DNA of 64,000 nt from Actinoplanes sp. NBC_00393 (GTDB lineage Bacteria; Actinomycetota; Actinomycetes; Mycobacteriales; Micromonosporaceae), in assembly GCF_036053395.1 (NCBI RefSeq), contig NZ_CP107942.1, positions 9,642,001 to 9,706,000 on the forward strand, read 5' to 3'. Under the pieces are notes generated by a model. It was given only the letters and a program-made list of their open reading frames with translations. It was not told where the DNA came from and did not search any database. Shown one piece after another: positions 34,810 through 43,540 of this stretch (the first letter of the stretch is position 1; every line of letters begins with the position of its first letter). Made by a program: the position numbers and the translations under genes.

Positions 34810-36008
34810 CCGAACCTGGGGACAAGGCGACGGCGCCGGCCCACGGCAACCTCGCCGGTGACCTGGCGCAACGCTGGCGATGGCTGGGCCGTCAGCCGTA
34901 TCCGCCGATCCCGCCGGGAGCCGTCGGTGCCCTCGTTGACCGTGTGCTGGTGTACGCACGCCGAAGCCACGTCCCCGCTGTGCGGCCGGTCATCGGAGCC
35001 GCCCGCAGCGGCCTGGTGATCGTCGGCCCCAGCCCGGGCAAGCCGATTCCCCTCGCGGAATCCTTCGAGTACGACGGCCCGATTCTGCTCGACCCCGACG
35101 CCTACGGCCACCACCGGGCCACGCCCGACAAGCCGTTCCTGCTGCCCGACGGCGGCCTCGAAGGCACCAACCCCACCCTCGGCGACGTTCTGAACGCGCA
35201 GATCAACGCCGGATACACAGCGGCCTGCACCCCGACCGGGTACATCGGCGCCGGGGACACGGCAAGCCTGCAGGCCGCCGCGCAGCAGGTGAAGGCGCTC
35301 GGCCGCACCGACGTGCTCTTCGTGGCACCGCTGGACATCTCACTGCTCGACCGGGCGTTCTTCACCCAGACCCAAGCCATCCTGCAGGATGCCGGCTGCC
35401 CGGTCGCGCTCGTGCTCGGCAAACAGGGCGATCCGCTGACCCAGTCGGCACGCATCATCCCCAACCTGCGGACGCTGGCTGCCACCGTGCCGCTCATGCC
35501 CATCTGCACCGACTTCAACGGCCTGGACCTGATGGCCCACGGCGCCTTCGCCGCGGCGATCGGCACCGGCGGCAGCATCCGCCACACCGTTCCGCCACCC
35601 CGCAAGCCCTTCGCGTTCGTCCAGAACGACAAGTCGCCCAGCGTCCTGATCCCCGAGCTCATGTGCTGGTGGAAAGGGTCGAAGATCAACAAGCTGTGCG
35701 GTGCGGCACCTAGCAGAGCCCCCAAATGCTCCTGCGAAACCTGCGGCAACCAGGCCCTGACCCGCTTCCTCTACGAAGAGGACCAGCCGGAAGCCATCGC
35801 GCACGCCGTCGCAGCCTGGTCGATCATCGCCGACGGCCTGCTCGCCCAGCCGACCGTGCGGGATCGCGCCGAATACTGGCGCAACATCTGCCACAGCGCC
35901 GTCGCCGAGCACGAGATGTTCGCCAAACGTCTCCGCCAGGTCGACCCCTTGCCCGTTCAGACCCCGCTGAAGCAGTGGGCCAAACTGCCGGCCTGGCCCA
36001 CCGAATAG
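34806..36008 (+). CDS. TGT-like (tRNA-guanine transglycosylase fold) protein
   Basis: The 400-residue protein overlaps the XRE-ImmA gene (ATGA). Its central part looks like a TIM-barrel. At the C-terminal side, Cys308-x-Cys310-xx-Cys313 (KCSCETCG) and His333 (AIAHAV) reproduce the zinc site of tRNA-guanine transglycosylases (CxCxxC...H). Catalytic aspartates cannot be fixed by eye; candidates are ICTDFNGLD and LFVAPLDIS. True Tgt acts on tRNA; the distant relative DpdA puts 7-deazaguanine into DNA. Pairing with an XRE-ImmA regulator instead of queuosine genes argues for a DNA- or defence-related role, which is inference. Confidence 0.68.
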   Translation: MTEPGDKATAPAHGNLAGDLAQRWRWLGRQPYPPIPPGAVGALVDRVLVYARRSHVPAVRPVIGAARSGLVIVGPSPGKPIPLAESFEYDGPILLDPDAYGHHRATPDKPFLLPDGGLEGTNPTLGDVLNAQINAGYTAACTPTGYIGAGDTASLQAAAQQVKALGRTDVLFVAPLDISLLDRAFFTQTQAILQDAGCPVALVLGKQGDPLTQSARIIPNLRTLAATVPLMPICTDFNGLDLMAHGAFAAAIGTGGSIRHTVPPPRKPFAFVQNDKSPSVLIPELMCWWKGSKINKLCGAAPSRAPKCSCETCGNQALTRFLYEEDQPEAIAHAVAAWSIIADGLLAQPTVRDRAEYWRNICHSAVAEHEMFAKRLRQVDPLPVQTPLKQWAKLPAWPTE

Positions 36009-36015
36009 CCGTTCA

Positions 36016-36035
36016 GCCCGCCGTCCCCGGCGGGC
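36016..36035. terminator. Bidirectional hairpin between convergent genes
   Basis: GCCCGCCG and CGGCGGGC form a perfect 8-bp stem with a 4-nt loop in the 27-bp gap between the TGT-like gene (plus) and the gene at 36036 (minus). It can serve both transcripts. Confidence 0.7.
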
Positions 36036-36650
36036 TCACCGGCTACGCTCGGCACCCCGGAACACCTCCTCGGTGAACCACCACCACGCCGGGGTCGGCT
36101 GCCAGTCGGTCAACATCTCCGGCTCCAGCACCATCGTCACCGTCTCACGGTCACGCACGGCGACCCCGATGCCGTAGAACGACGCCTCAGCCAACGCGAC
36201 ATCTGCATCGGTCGGCAGCTCGGAAACCACCAACAACCTGCGGCAGTACATCGCGAACCGCGACGCGGCCCGCAACCCTTTCGCCCAGTCCGTCGCCTGC
36301 ACCATCGCCAGAACCGGCGTCACCGGCGGAGCAATCCGGCGGGTCACCGTCGCAGAAGACCACGCGACCGCCCCGTCCGGCAGACGCCGCAGACGCCGCC
36401 GTCCGGCGGGCGCCACCGACTGCACCGCGATCGGTTGCCCGAGCGGCAGCCCCATGAGCGTGTCGAGCAGATCAAGAGCGAGAACCGGCACGATCCCGTG
36501 CTCCTGACGGACCCGCAACTGCTCTTGATCAGGACGGTAGGCCACCCACCCGCGGACCCCGAACATTCGGACCCGGGAGATGCCGATCTCCTCCGCGACG
36601 GTGGGGGGCATGGCGGCCGCGAAACGCTCCAGCGTCGCTGCAACGCTCAT
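36036..36650 (-). CDS. Hypothetical protein paired with a winged-helix regulator, 204 aa
   Basis: ATG 36650 overlaps the regulator's stop by 4 nt, so the two are translationally coupled. The protein begins MSVAATLERFAAAMPPTVAE; a middle basic stretch is GRRRLRRLPDGAV. Later parts include ASRFAMYCRRLLVVSELPTD, GIGVAVRDRETVTMVL and a tryptophan-rich end TPAWWWFTEEVF. No signal peptide or membrane helix is present. I do not recognise a family with certainty. Regulator-first coupled pairs of this kind include toxin-antitoxin and mobile modules, and the autoregulatory palindrome upstream fits such a system, but no toxin activity can be assigned. Confidence 0.7.
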   Translation of the reverse strand: MSVAATLERFAAAMPPTVAEEIGISRVRMFGVRGWVAYRPDQEQLRVRQEHGIVPVLALDLLDTLMGLPLGQPIAVQSVAPAGRRRLRRLPDGAVAWSSATVTRRIAPPVTPVLAMVQATDWAKGLRAASRFAMYCRRLLVVSELPTDADVALAEASFYGIGVAVRDRETVTMVLEPEMLTDWQPTPAWWWFTEEVFRGAERSR

Positions 36651-36979
36651 GAACCCATCCCCTCACCCGCGTCGTCACCCGGAACAACCGGTTCGAGATC
36701 TTGCACCAGCTGCCGCAGCCCCGTCCATGCGCCCACGTTTGTGAGCGCGTAGAACACCCGCCGGCTTTGGCCAACCTGAGGTAGCCGCGTGACCAAGCCG
36801 GCGGCCGTGAGCGCTCGCAGCGGCGGGTGAAAGACACTCGTCGGCACGCCGGACGACGCGGCCAAATCCTTCACGCATACCCCCTCAGCACCCGCCGTTA
36901 CCAGCGCAGTCAACAGTTCGAGCCGGTACCTGTTACCAAACACCGCCGACGAGACTCGTCGCAGCTGCTGTACCGCCAC
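36647..36979 (-). CDS. Winged-helix (ArsR-like) transcriptional regulator, 110 aa
   Basis: The GTG at 36979 begins AVQQLRRVSSAVFGNRYRLE; longer frames run back through the palindromic operator, so this start is preferred. The winged helix follows the ArsR pattern: LELLTALVTAGAEGVCVKDL, SGVPTSVFHPPLRALTAAGL (recognition helix), then TRLPQVGQSRRVFYAL as the wing. There is one cysteine (GVCVKDL) and no clear metal-site motif. A perfect 16-bp palindrome lies 13 bp upstream of the GTG and is the obvious autoregulatory operator. It heads the two-gene unit with the 204-residue protein. Confidence 0.78.
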   Translation of the reverse strand: MAVQQLRRVSSAVFGNRYRLELLTALVTAGAEGVCVKDLAASSGVPTSVFHPPLRALTAAGLVTRLPQVGQSRRVFYALTNVGAWTGLRQLVQDLEPVVPGDDAGEGMGS

Positions 36980-36992
36980 AGAGTTAACAGTA

Positions 36993-37008
36993 GTGAATCG
37001 CGATTCAC
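36993..37008. promoter_or_regulatory. Perfect 16-bp palindromic operator
   Basis: GTGAATCGCGATTCAC is fully palindromic and is followed directly by a third GATTCA half-site on the plus strand, giving three TGAATC-type elements in 25 bp. It sits 13 bp upstream of the winged-helix gene start, where its promoter must be, so autoregulation is very likely. Confidence 0.75.
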
Positions 37009-37293
37009 GATTCAATCTGGTCAGGGAGTGGCGCTTCTGCATCTGAAGGGAGACGCGACAGTTGGCCGCTGCACGCCGACGACGGCGACCCCGGTAGGGA
37101 CCTCCAGCCCTACTTCCCACTGGACATCCCCGGTTCACTGGCAGTCGGCTACACAGCCTGGGCGGCGGCACGGCGCCGCCCAGGTACACCGAACGCGTGC
37201 GCACCACCGGCCCCAGCGGCAAACTGAAGTGGTCCCACCACGATCACGGCCGCTGCATTACCCCGCGCCATGTCATCACCATAGGAAGAAGAC

Positions 37294-38544
37294 TTGACCG
37301 AAGCACCGCAGCCCACCAGGCACCTCAACGGCACCGTGAACCCGGCTGTTGGCCCGCCAGCCACCACGGCCGGCACCCAGGCAACGCACCGGCACCCTGC
37401 CGGAATGCCGTGGGAACAGGCCTACAACACTGCCCGCGACACGCCGAAGCCGCTGCCACCGGAGCAGACCCCGGTCGAAGCGGCGGCCGGCCTCAGCTTG
37501 GCCGCCCCGATCCTCGCCCGAACGCCGGCGCCGGCATTCGACGCCGCAGCGATGGACGGCTTCGCCGTCGCCGGCCCGGGACCATGGACCATCACCGGCC
37601 GCATCCTCGCCGGCCAACCTGTCGCATGCTCCGCCCTGCCGGCTGGAACGGGCGTCGAGATCGGCACCGGAGCACCAGCCCCCGTCGGCGCTGACGCGGT
37701 ACTGCCCTACGAGAACTGCCACCGCGCCGGGTCGACCGTGACCGGCACCATCGGCACCCGAACCCACATCCGCCGCACCGGCGACGACGTCCGCCCCGGT
37801 GACGTGATCGTGCCGGCCGGCCGCACAGTGACCGCCACCGTCGCGGCCGCCGCAGTCCAAGCCGGCGTCGACGACGTGTTCACCCACCGGCCGCCGACGG
37901 TGACTCTGTTCGTCACCGGTGACGAGGTGATCGCCTGCGGAACACCCGGGCCGGGGCAGGTCCGAGACAGCTTCAGCGGCCTCGTCGCTGCCGTGACCAG
38001 CCGGGCCGGCGGCATCCTGCGCGCCTGCTCGTACCTGCGCGACGACAAGGCCCTCCTGCAAGCGGCGCTCGACGACACCGATACCGACGTCATCGTGGTC
38101 AGCGGCTCGTCGTCGGCCGGGGCCGCCGATCACCTGCACACCGTCCTGAACGAGCAGCACGCAACCTGGCACGTCAACGGCGTCGCCTGCCGTCCGGGCC
38201 ACCCCCAAGCCCTCGCCGCCCTCGCCGACGGACGATGGGTGATCAGCCTGCCCGGCAACCCCTACGCGGGCCTCACCGCCGCCCTCACCCTGCTTGAACC
38301 GCTCCTGCGCACCCTCGCCGGCCAACCCGCCGGCAAGCTACCCACTTGTCTGGTGACCGGCACCGCGAAGCTGACATCCGGCGCCGTGCGGATCGTCCCG
38401 GTCCGCTTTACCGGCGCAGCCGCCCAGATCCTCCCCGGCACCGGTTCCGCAGGTCTCCGCGCCGCCGCGGCCGCTGACGCGCTGGCGGTCCTGCCCATCG
38501 GATGGACCAACGGCGCCCCGGCGGCCATCCTCGCCGTGCCATAA
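37294..38544 (+). CDS. moeA: Molybdopterin molybdenumtransferase MoeA
   Basis: The TTG at 37294 follows AGGAAG with good spacing and gives 416 residues, a normal MoeA length. MoeA inserts molybdate into adenylylated molybdopterin. Visible hallmarks are DAAAMDGFAVAGPG near residue 86, GTGAPAPVGADAVLPYE near 130, IRRTGDDVRPGDVI near 160 and the MPT-binding end VISLPGNPYAGL near 315. The loop usually written TGG(V/T)SxG(D/E) is here VSGSSSAGAADHLHTVL, so one consensus region is altered. No other molybdenum cofactor gene lies nearby; the next is the MOSC protein at 54 kb. It may serve an enzyme elsewhere. Confidence 0.92.
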   Translation: MTEAPQPTRHLNGTVNPAVGPPATTAGTQATHRHPAGMPWEQAYNTARDTPKPLPPEQTPVEAAAGLSLAAPILARTPAPAFDAAAMDGFAVAGPGPWTITGRILAGQPVACSALPAGTGVEIGTGAPAPVGADAVLPYENCHRAGSTVTGTIGTRTHIRRTGDDVRPGDVIVPAGRTVTATVAAAAVQAGVDDVFTHRPPTVTLFVTGDEVIACGTPGPGQVRDSFSGLVAAVTSRAGGILRACSYLRDDKALLQAALDDTDTDVIVVSGSSSAGAADHLHTVLNEQHATWHVNGVACRPGHPQALAALADGRWVISLPGNPYAGLTAALTLLEPLLRTLAGQPAGKLPTCLVTGTAKLTSGAVRIVPVRFTGAAAQILPGTGSAGLRAAAAADALAVLPIGWTNGAPAAILAVP

Positions 38545-39045
38545 CCCGACCTGCCGTGTCTTGAGACCAGCAGGATCAAGCGCAAACCCGGCAGGCGAGC
38601 CGAACATCCGGTCACCGGCAATGCCCGCCGAGGGCCTCACCCGCCATTACCGGTTTGCCGCAGCATGCCGACCTACTGGAGCCGGTCACGGCCCGCAACC
38701 CGCCGCAGCGAGACAGCAACCTGGGTCGGAGGGGACCGGCCTGGGGGCGCCGGGATACCTGACGCCAATCTGCCGGCGACGATGCCGCAGACCATGGTCA
38801 CACAACAGACCCCTCGTCTGCCCGCTGAGCAGGGCATTGAGCTGCGCGGTTGACGCGACGACAAGGGCACCCCCCGCGACGGTCGTGAGGAGGCCGTCTA
38901 AGCCCGCTGCATGCGTGGGCGGGCGGCGCGAACGTGTAAGCCTGCGCTCTGTGCCCCCGCATCATCGGCGGGATCAGCGAGTTGCCGGGTGACGGACGTC
39001 TGCATTTCGCTGCGGAGTTCCGTCCAATACACGCGTCGCCGGTGT
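38545..39045. other. Intergenic region, no gene seen
   Basis: About 500 bp after moeA without a supported gene. Short frames are proline/arginine-rich, lack family motifs and have no ribosome binding site. Confidence 0.4.
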
Positions 39046-39066
39046 CCGGTGCCGTCCGGGCACCGG
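39046..39066 (-). terminator. Hairpin downstream of the 108-aa membrane protein gene
   Basis: CCGGTGCC and GGCACCGG form a perfect 8-bp stem with a 5-nt loop, 59 bp after the stop of the minus-strand gene at 39126. Confidence 0.5.
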
Positions 39067-39125
39067 CGATAGCGTGCGAGCGGGAACCATCCCTGGCCAG
39101 AGCGCGGCGAGGTCCTGTGCAGGGT

Positions 39126-39452
39126 TCAGTACAGCGAGGCGGGATCGACTCCGAGGGCGCTGAGGATAGTCGTCACCACGACCGCGATACTTATCCCGCC
39201 CGTGATCAACACGGCGAACATGAGCAACGCCATCACGAGACTCTTCCCAGTGCCTGTCAGATCAGCGAGCATGATCTTGCGGTAGTCGGTTCGCGGCCAC
39301 TCGATCGGCGGAAGCTTCGCACTGCCGGCCGGACCCGTTGTGGACGCGGTCCATACCGGGGAATCGTGACTCGCCCCGACCCGGAAGCCTCCCCCCGAAC
39401 TACGGGAGCCGTCCCGCTCTGAGCGCTGCTCTGGCGAGGTTGCCTGCACCAT
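39126..39452 (-). CDS. Hypothetical single-pass membrane protein, 108 aa
   Basis: ATG 39452 has a strong GGAGG 7 nt upstream. The N-terminal 70 residues are polar and serine/glycine-rich (SERDGSRSSGGGFRVGASHD), likely unfolded. RTDYRKIMLADLTGTGKSLV follows, and then a membrane helix (about 78-100, MALLMFAVLITGGISIAVVV). The tail-anchored arrangement would leave the N-terminus in the cytoplasm. The family is not recognised. It lies just downstream of the transposition operon on the same strand but is separated by a 12-bp-stem hairpin, so it is a separate unit and possibly cargo. Confidence 0.65.
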   Translation of the reverse strand: MVQATSPEQRSERDGSRSSGGGFRVGASHDSPVWTASTTGPAGSAKLPPIEWPRTDYRKIMLADLTGTGKSLVMALLMFAVLITGGISIAVVVTTILSALGVDPASLY

Positions 39453-39494
39453 GATGTCGCCTCCTTCGGCCACAACTAGCGCGATATTTGCCGT

Positions 39495-39525
39495 CCTCAT
39501 CGGCAGGCACGGGCTGCCGATGAGG
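39495..39525 (-). terminator. 12-bp-stem hairpin after the transposition operon
   Basis: CCTCATCGGCAG and CTGCCGATGAGG pair perfectly across a 7-nt loop. It lies 210 bp after the tniQ stop and 43 bp before the 108-aa gene, consistent with termination of the tns/tni transcript. Confidence 0.6.
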
Positions 39526-39735
39526 GGCCATTCGGCCTGTTCTGCGGCTCGCCGCCGTGAACTCGCCGGCCACCGGTGACTGACGCCGATCGAGCACCGA
39601 ACGCACTCCAGGGCCCACGGCTGCCCGCAGGTGGCCCGGCAACCGCCGGCAGTTCTTGACAGGCTGCCTCGCCAGACAGGACCGTAAGCCGTCCGACCCT
39701 GGTGGCGGCAGGGTGCGGGGTACAAGCCCCATCGG

Positions 39736-41682
39736 TCACCGGCGACCGGTAGGTGTCCGGCGGCGCAGGCCGTGCGGCGAATCGATTCGGGCCGCGAGTT
39801 CACTAGCGTACTCCTGCAGCACCCGGTCCAGCGCCTGATAGTGCTCTCCGGGAAAGTTCGTCCGGAGCCGGTTGAACAGTGTGTCGGTGCTCGAACGCCA
39901 AGACAGGTGCTCGTCCGCGGGCTGCTGATCGCGGATGGGCTGCGGCGCGACCCGATGCTCGCCGTGCGTCAGCCGTGTCCACACCACGATCGAGGCTGCT
40001 TGGCGTTTGCGGTCGCCGAAGTCAGGCGGCCGCAACAAGTCTGCCTGCTGCGGCATCTGCGCGACCAGAGCACGCCACTCTTTGGGGGTTATGCACCAGT
40101 CCCGCAGAGCCTTGCGCCGCCGGTCGTAGTCGATGCGATGTGACAGGCCGTTGATGTGATCGATCAGGTCGTAGACGGCATCGTCGAACGCGTGAGGATT
40201 GTCGAGCCCTGCGGCCCACTCGTTGACTCTCAACACGGTCGTCGCGCAGCGACTGTAGGCGCTGTCGTCCCCCGGCAGGCCCAGTTTGACGGCAGCCTCC
40301 CGAACGCCGCAACCGGCGACGATCTGCACGACGCGCAGTGCGGCAGTCCGCCGGAGATACTTCGTCGCGACGCCGTCGAAGCGCGCGAAGAACCGCTGGT
40401 ACCAGTCGGGTTCCAGGAACTGCGGAACATGCTCAGGTCCGAACTTCACCCAGCGCGGAACGGCAGGCCGGCGCCGAGGTCGTCGTACCCGCACGATCGT
40501 CTGTCTGGTCAGCGTCAACGCGTGACCGAATGGCAGCGAGTTCTCCGGCATGCCTTCCAGGAACCTGCGGTTCCAGTCAGCGGTGGTCAACAGCCCTTCG
40601 TCGTCTCTGAGGAGGTAGCGCAGGTCGTTCGCCAGTTCCCGTGGTGAGGAATGGGAAAGCATCGTGTCCGCGGCCAGCAGCATTGCCGCGCACGCCATCG
40701 CGTCCGGGGGAGGCGTGCGGTGCGCGGCATGCCTGGTGAGATTGTGCTCCTTGCTGCCCGGCTTACACCGAGTTGTTACTTGTTGTTCTACTTCGCTGAC
40801 ATACTGCTCCAACGCGTCGGCGAGTGTCGCGTCGCTCAGCAGGTGCCGGCTCAGCGGCCAGGCGCGCAGGACGGCGTGACTGAGCTTGAACAGATCCCAG
40901 AAATACTCGGCTGCTGTCACTGGCTGCCCGGCTACCGTGACCTTGTCCGGGGCTGTGGGATCCAGGGCTTGCAGAATCTTGCGTTGCAGGGCGAGAGCTG
41001 CGGCGTTTGGCGGTGACTGTGCCGGCGTTTCGGTCAGCCAGGCGCCGCACGCCGGGGCGAGATCCTGACGTTGATGGCGTCGTTGTCGCAGGTGGCTACG
41101 GCATTGCGTCGGATGGAGGCTGTAGTCCGACCAACGCGGCAGAAACCCGTTCTCCTGCTGATGGGCGACATGCCCGGCAGCGCAGCGATGGTGAAGATAT
41201 CGGCGATGGATTGGACAAGCGAACACTGCGGGGAGCCGCCAGGCCCGTTTCCAGGCTCCACCGAGCTCGCGCTGTATCGGGCTGCCGTCGCCGGCGAGGC
41301 ACTCGGGGCAGTAGCGGGTGAACTTGACGGACAGCCAACCATCGAGCTTGTGCCGGGAGACCTTGCTGCCGACGACCCGGTGGGGCCCGCGGGCAGGCGG
41401 GTACCGGCCGCTGTAGCCGGCAAGGAACAGCGACCGCGCCTCCGTCTCGGTGAGGCTGGCGGAGTGTGCGAAGGTGCGGAGGACATCGGGTTCGACGTTG
41501 ACGAGCAGCAACACGGGAGCCAACCGCTGACGGTAGCGGTCTGTCCGAACGTCGAGCCCGGTCGAAACCACCAGCCGGCTCGGCGTGAGGCTCAGCCGAT
41601 GCGCCAGCCGCAGCAGGAAACCGCTGATCGACTCGTCCGCCAGTGGAACGAGGCTGCGGGGTAGAACCCGGACGGTGGTCAT
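39736..41682 (-). CDS. tniQ: TniQ/TnsD-family target-site selection protein
   Basis: The 648-residue protein begins VRVLPRSLVPLADESISGFL, the typical TniQ opening. It has the family's zinc finger in YCPECLAGDGSP...FACPIH (about residues 125-160), and a second set of cysteines near HHRCAAGH. The long C-terminal part contains HTH-like segments (LRVVQIVAGCGVREAAVKLG, about residues 475-495) and is nearer in size to TnsD than to the short CAST TniQ, so it probably binds a specific DNA target itself. It overlaps tniB by 4 nt and is the last gene of the operon. The target site is not evident. Confidence 0.9.
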   Translation of the reverse strand: MTTVRVLPRSLVPLADESISGFLLRLAHRLSLTPSRLVVSTGLDVRTDRYRQRLAPVLLLVNVEPDVLRTFAHSASLTETEARSLFLAGYSGRYPPARGPHRVVGSKVSRHKLDGWLSVKFTRYCPECLAGDGSPIQRELGGAWKRAWRLPAVFACPIHRRYLHHRCAAGHVAHQQENGFLPRWSDYSLHPTQCRSHLRQRRHQRQDLAPACGAWLTETPAQSPPNAAALALQRKILQALDPTAPDKVTVAGQPVTAAEYFWDLFKLSHAVLRAWPLSRHLLSDATLADALEQYVSEVEQQVTTRCKPGSKEHNLTRHAAHRTPPPDAMACAAMLLAADTMLSHSSPRELANDLRYLLRDDEGLLTTADWNRRFLEGMPENSLPFGHALTLTRQTIVRVRRPRRRPAVPRWVKFGPEHVPQFLEPDWYQRFFARFDGVATKYLRRTAALRVVQIVAGCGVREAAVKLGLPGDDSAYSRCATTVLRVNEWAAGLDNPHAFDDAVYDLIDHINGLSHRIDYDRRRKALRDWCITPKEWRALVAQMPQQADLLRPPDFGDRKRQAASIVVWTRLTHGEHRVAPQPIRDQQPADEHLSWRSSTDTLFNRLRTNFPGEHYQALDRVLQEYASELAARIDSPHGLRRRTPTGRR

Positions 41683-42938
41683 GCGCTGATGCTTTCCCCG
41701 AGGGGAATCCCGTGATCATCGAAAACCTTGTTGCGGCCACGGTGGCTAGGCTTTTTCGATGCAGCAGGTGTCTTTGCCGGGACAGCAGGCACCTCGCCGG
41801 CCGCCGCGTCACGACGCGGGTCGTTGCCGAGGTTGATGCCGATGTCATCGAGCAGTTCTTCGGTGAGCACCTCGGCCTCGGTGTTCATCGCTTCGGCGCA
41901 GCCGTCTTCGATGAGCCGTTCGAGAAGGCCGGCAACGCCGTTGGTCCGCCGGAACAGGTATTCGGGCATGGTCCCGCCCGTCAACATCCCCTTCCGTGGC
42001 GCGTTGAAAAGCCGCAGGTGGGTCTCCAGGCTCGCGAGGTACGTTTCCCAGGCCTTGATGTCGCGGTCAGTGTCGTAGCTGAAGGGACGCAGGTGGAGTA
42101 GATCAAATCTGCGTTCCGTCTGTGTCGCCGGGTCTTCGTCATTCTCGACACGGAACACGATCTGGTCAGTCCGTGGATCCGGAGTCCCTTCGCGCAAGAG
42201 CCCGGAGCCGGGGATGTTGACGCCGATAAGGACCAGCGTTGTGTTCATGCTCATGAATGCACGCAGCATGTCCAGGGTGTCCTGGTCGTCCGCGCGATGC
42301 ATCTTCAGTCGGGTGATGTCGTCGAGTATCAGCACCCGCACGCCGTGGTCGTTCAACGAGGTGCGAACAGCCTTGGTCAGCTCGGTCAGGCCCATCTTGT
42401 GATAGTCGGCACCGAAGAAATCTAGGATCGCTCGGCAGGTGGCGATGGGTTTGGCCGTGACGGGCGTTTGCACGTAGGACACCGGAACGTGGATATCCCT
42501 CGTGCCGGGAAGGGCCTGAGGGTTGAGGCGCCTAGTTATGGTCAGCCATTCTTCCTCGAACTGCGCTGCAATCTCACACGCACTCTCGGTCTTACCCTGG
42601 TAGCCGCCTCCCGTGATCATGATTCCGGATCGGGTCACTGGCCGCCTTTTGAAACTGTTGTTGCGAAACCGCATCATCATGATTCGTTTCAAGTGCCGTG
42701 TCATCGGCGTTTCCTGCATCGGAATGTTCACGTGGGTCGCAATGCGATGCAGGTCGTGCAGATTCCTTTCGCGCGGTCTCATGGCCCTATACTCGTCTAT
42801 CGTGATCACTGGAGCTGGCAGGAAATCCTCCCGAGTACTACGCCATTGGTGCCATCCTTGGACGGTCTCGCGTGTGGCGGTCGTTCCCGGAAGGCTGAAC
42901 GGCAGGTCTCGGCAGCCTGACGCTGAACCCGAAGTCAC
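41679..42938 (-). CDS. tniB: TniB/TnsC-family AAA+ ATPase, full-length copy
   Basis: The GTG at 42938 overlaps the preceding copy's stop (GTGA). The 419-residue ATPase has an N-terminal region with MTRHLKRIMMMRFRNNSF, Walker A GGGYQGKT at residues 110-117 (Lys116), Walker B VLILDD at 202-207, and a sensor region MNTTLVLIGVN. The C-terminal part (after about 330) is charged and may contact tniQ or tniA. TniB/TnsC forms filaments on target DNA and licenses the transposase. This is the only one of three consecutive copies that has all motifs. Confidence 0.92.
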   Translation of the reverse strand: MTSGSASGCRDLPFSLPGTTATRETVQGWHQWRSTREDFLPAPVITIDEYRAMRPRERNLHDLHRIATHVNIPMQETPMTRHLKRIMMMRFRNNSFKRRPVTRSGIMITGGGYQGKTESACEIAAQFEEEWLTITRRLNPQALPGTRDIHVPVSYVQTPVTAKPIATCRAILDFFGADYHKMGLTELTKAVRTSLNDHGVRVLILDDITRLKMHRADDQDTLDMLRAFMSMNTTLVLIGVNIPGSGLLREGTPDPRTDQIVFRVENDEDPATQTERRFDLLHLRPFSYDTDRDIKAWETYLASLETHLRLFNAPRKGMLTGGTMPEYLFRRTNGVAGLLERLIEDGCAEAMNTEAEVLTEELLDDIGINLGNDPRRDAAAGEVPAVPAKTPAASKKPSHRGRNKVFDDHGIPLGESISA

Positions 42939-43540
42939 GACGGATCCTCCTTGGCCTTGGACAGAGCCGTCGCTGGCCTCCGTCCTCGTCGCCTCGGAAC
43001 ACGATCCGGCCAGTCTGTGGACCCGGGGGCGTCGACGCCGATGAGAACTAGCGTCGTGTTCATGCTCACAAAAGCGCGAAGCAGATCCAGGGTGTCCTGG
43101 TCGTCGACGCGGTACACATTTACCCGGGTGAAGCCGTCGAGTAACAGCACCCGCACGCCGTGGTCGTTCAACGAGATGCGAGCAGCCTTGGTCAGTTCGG
43201 CGAGGCCCATCCGGTGATGATCGGCACCGAAGAAGGCCAGGATCGCCCGACAGATGCTCCGGGGTCTTGCTGCGGCGGGCAGCTGCACGTAGACCACCGG
43301 AACGTCATCGGCCTTCCTTCCGGATAGCTCTTGGGGGCGCAGCTTATTGATTCTGGTGAGCCATTCTTTCTCAAGCTTGGCTGCAATCTCCGACGTGTTT
43401 TCGGTATGCCCGAGGTGGCCGCCGTCCGTAACCAATATCCCGGCTTGGTTCCCCGGGTATCCGTTGAAAACATCACCTCGCAACCCTATCGTTATGATGC
43501 GTCTCCGGCATTGGGGATTTGATGCTGAGCCGGAAGTCAT
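42935..43540 (-). pseudogene. Degenerate second tniB copy
   Basis: A 201-codon frame begins with the same MTSGSAS as the full copy. It matches residues from the Walker A region onward (KLEKEWLTRINKLRP, AILAFFGADHHRMGLAELTK, DDQDTLDLLRAFVSMNTTLV). The first about 80 residues of the full protein are missing. Walker A has become GGHLGHT, with His45 instead of the essential lysine, and Walker B reads VLLLDG, losing an acidic residue. After GVDAPGS the frame shifts away from the full copy and ends early. ATP binding should be lost. It might survive as a decoy subunit because the frame and 4-nt overlaps at both ends are intact. Confidence 0.85.
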
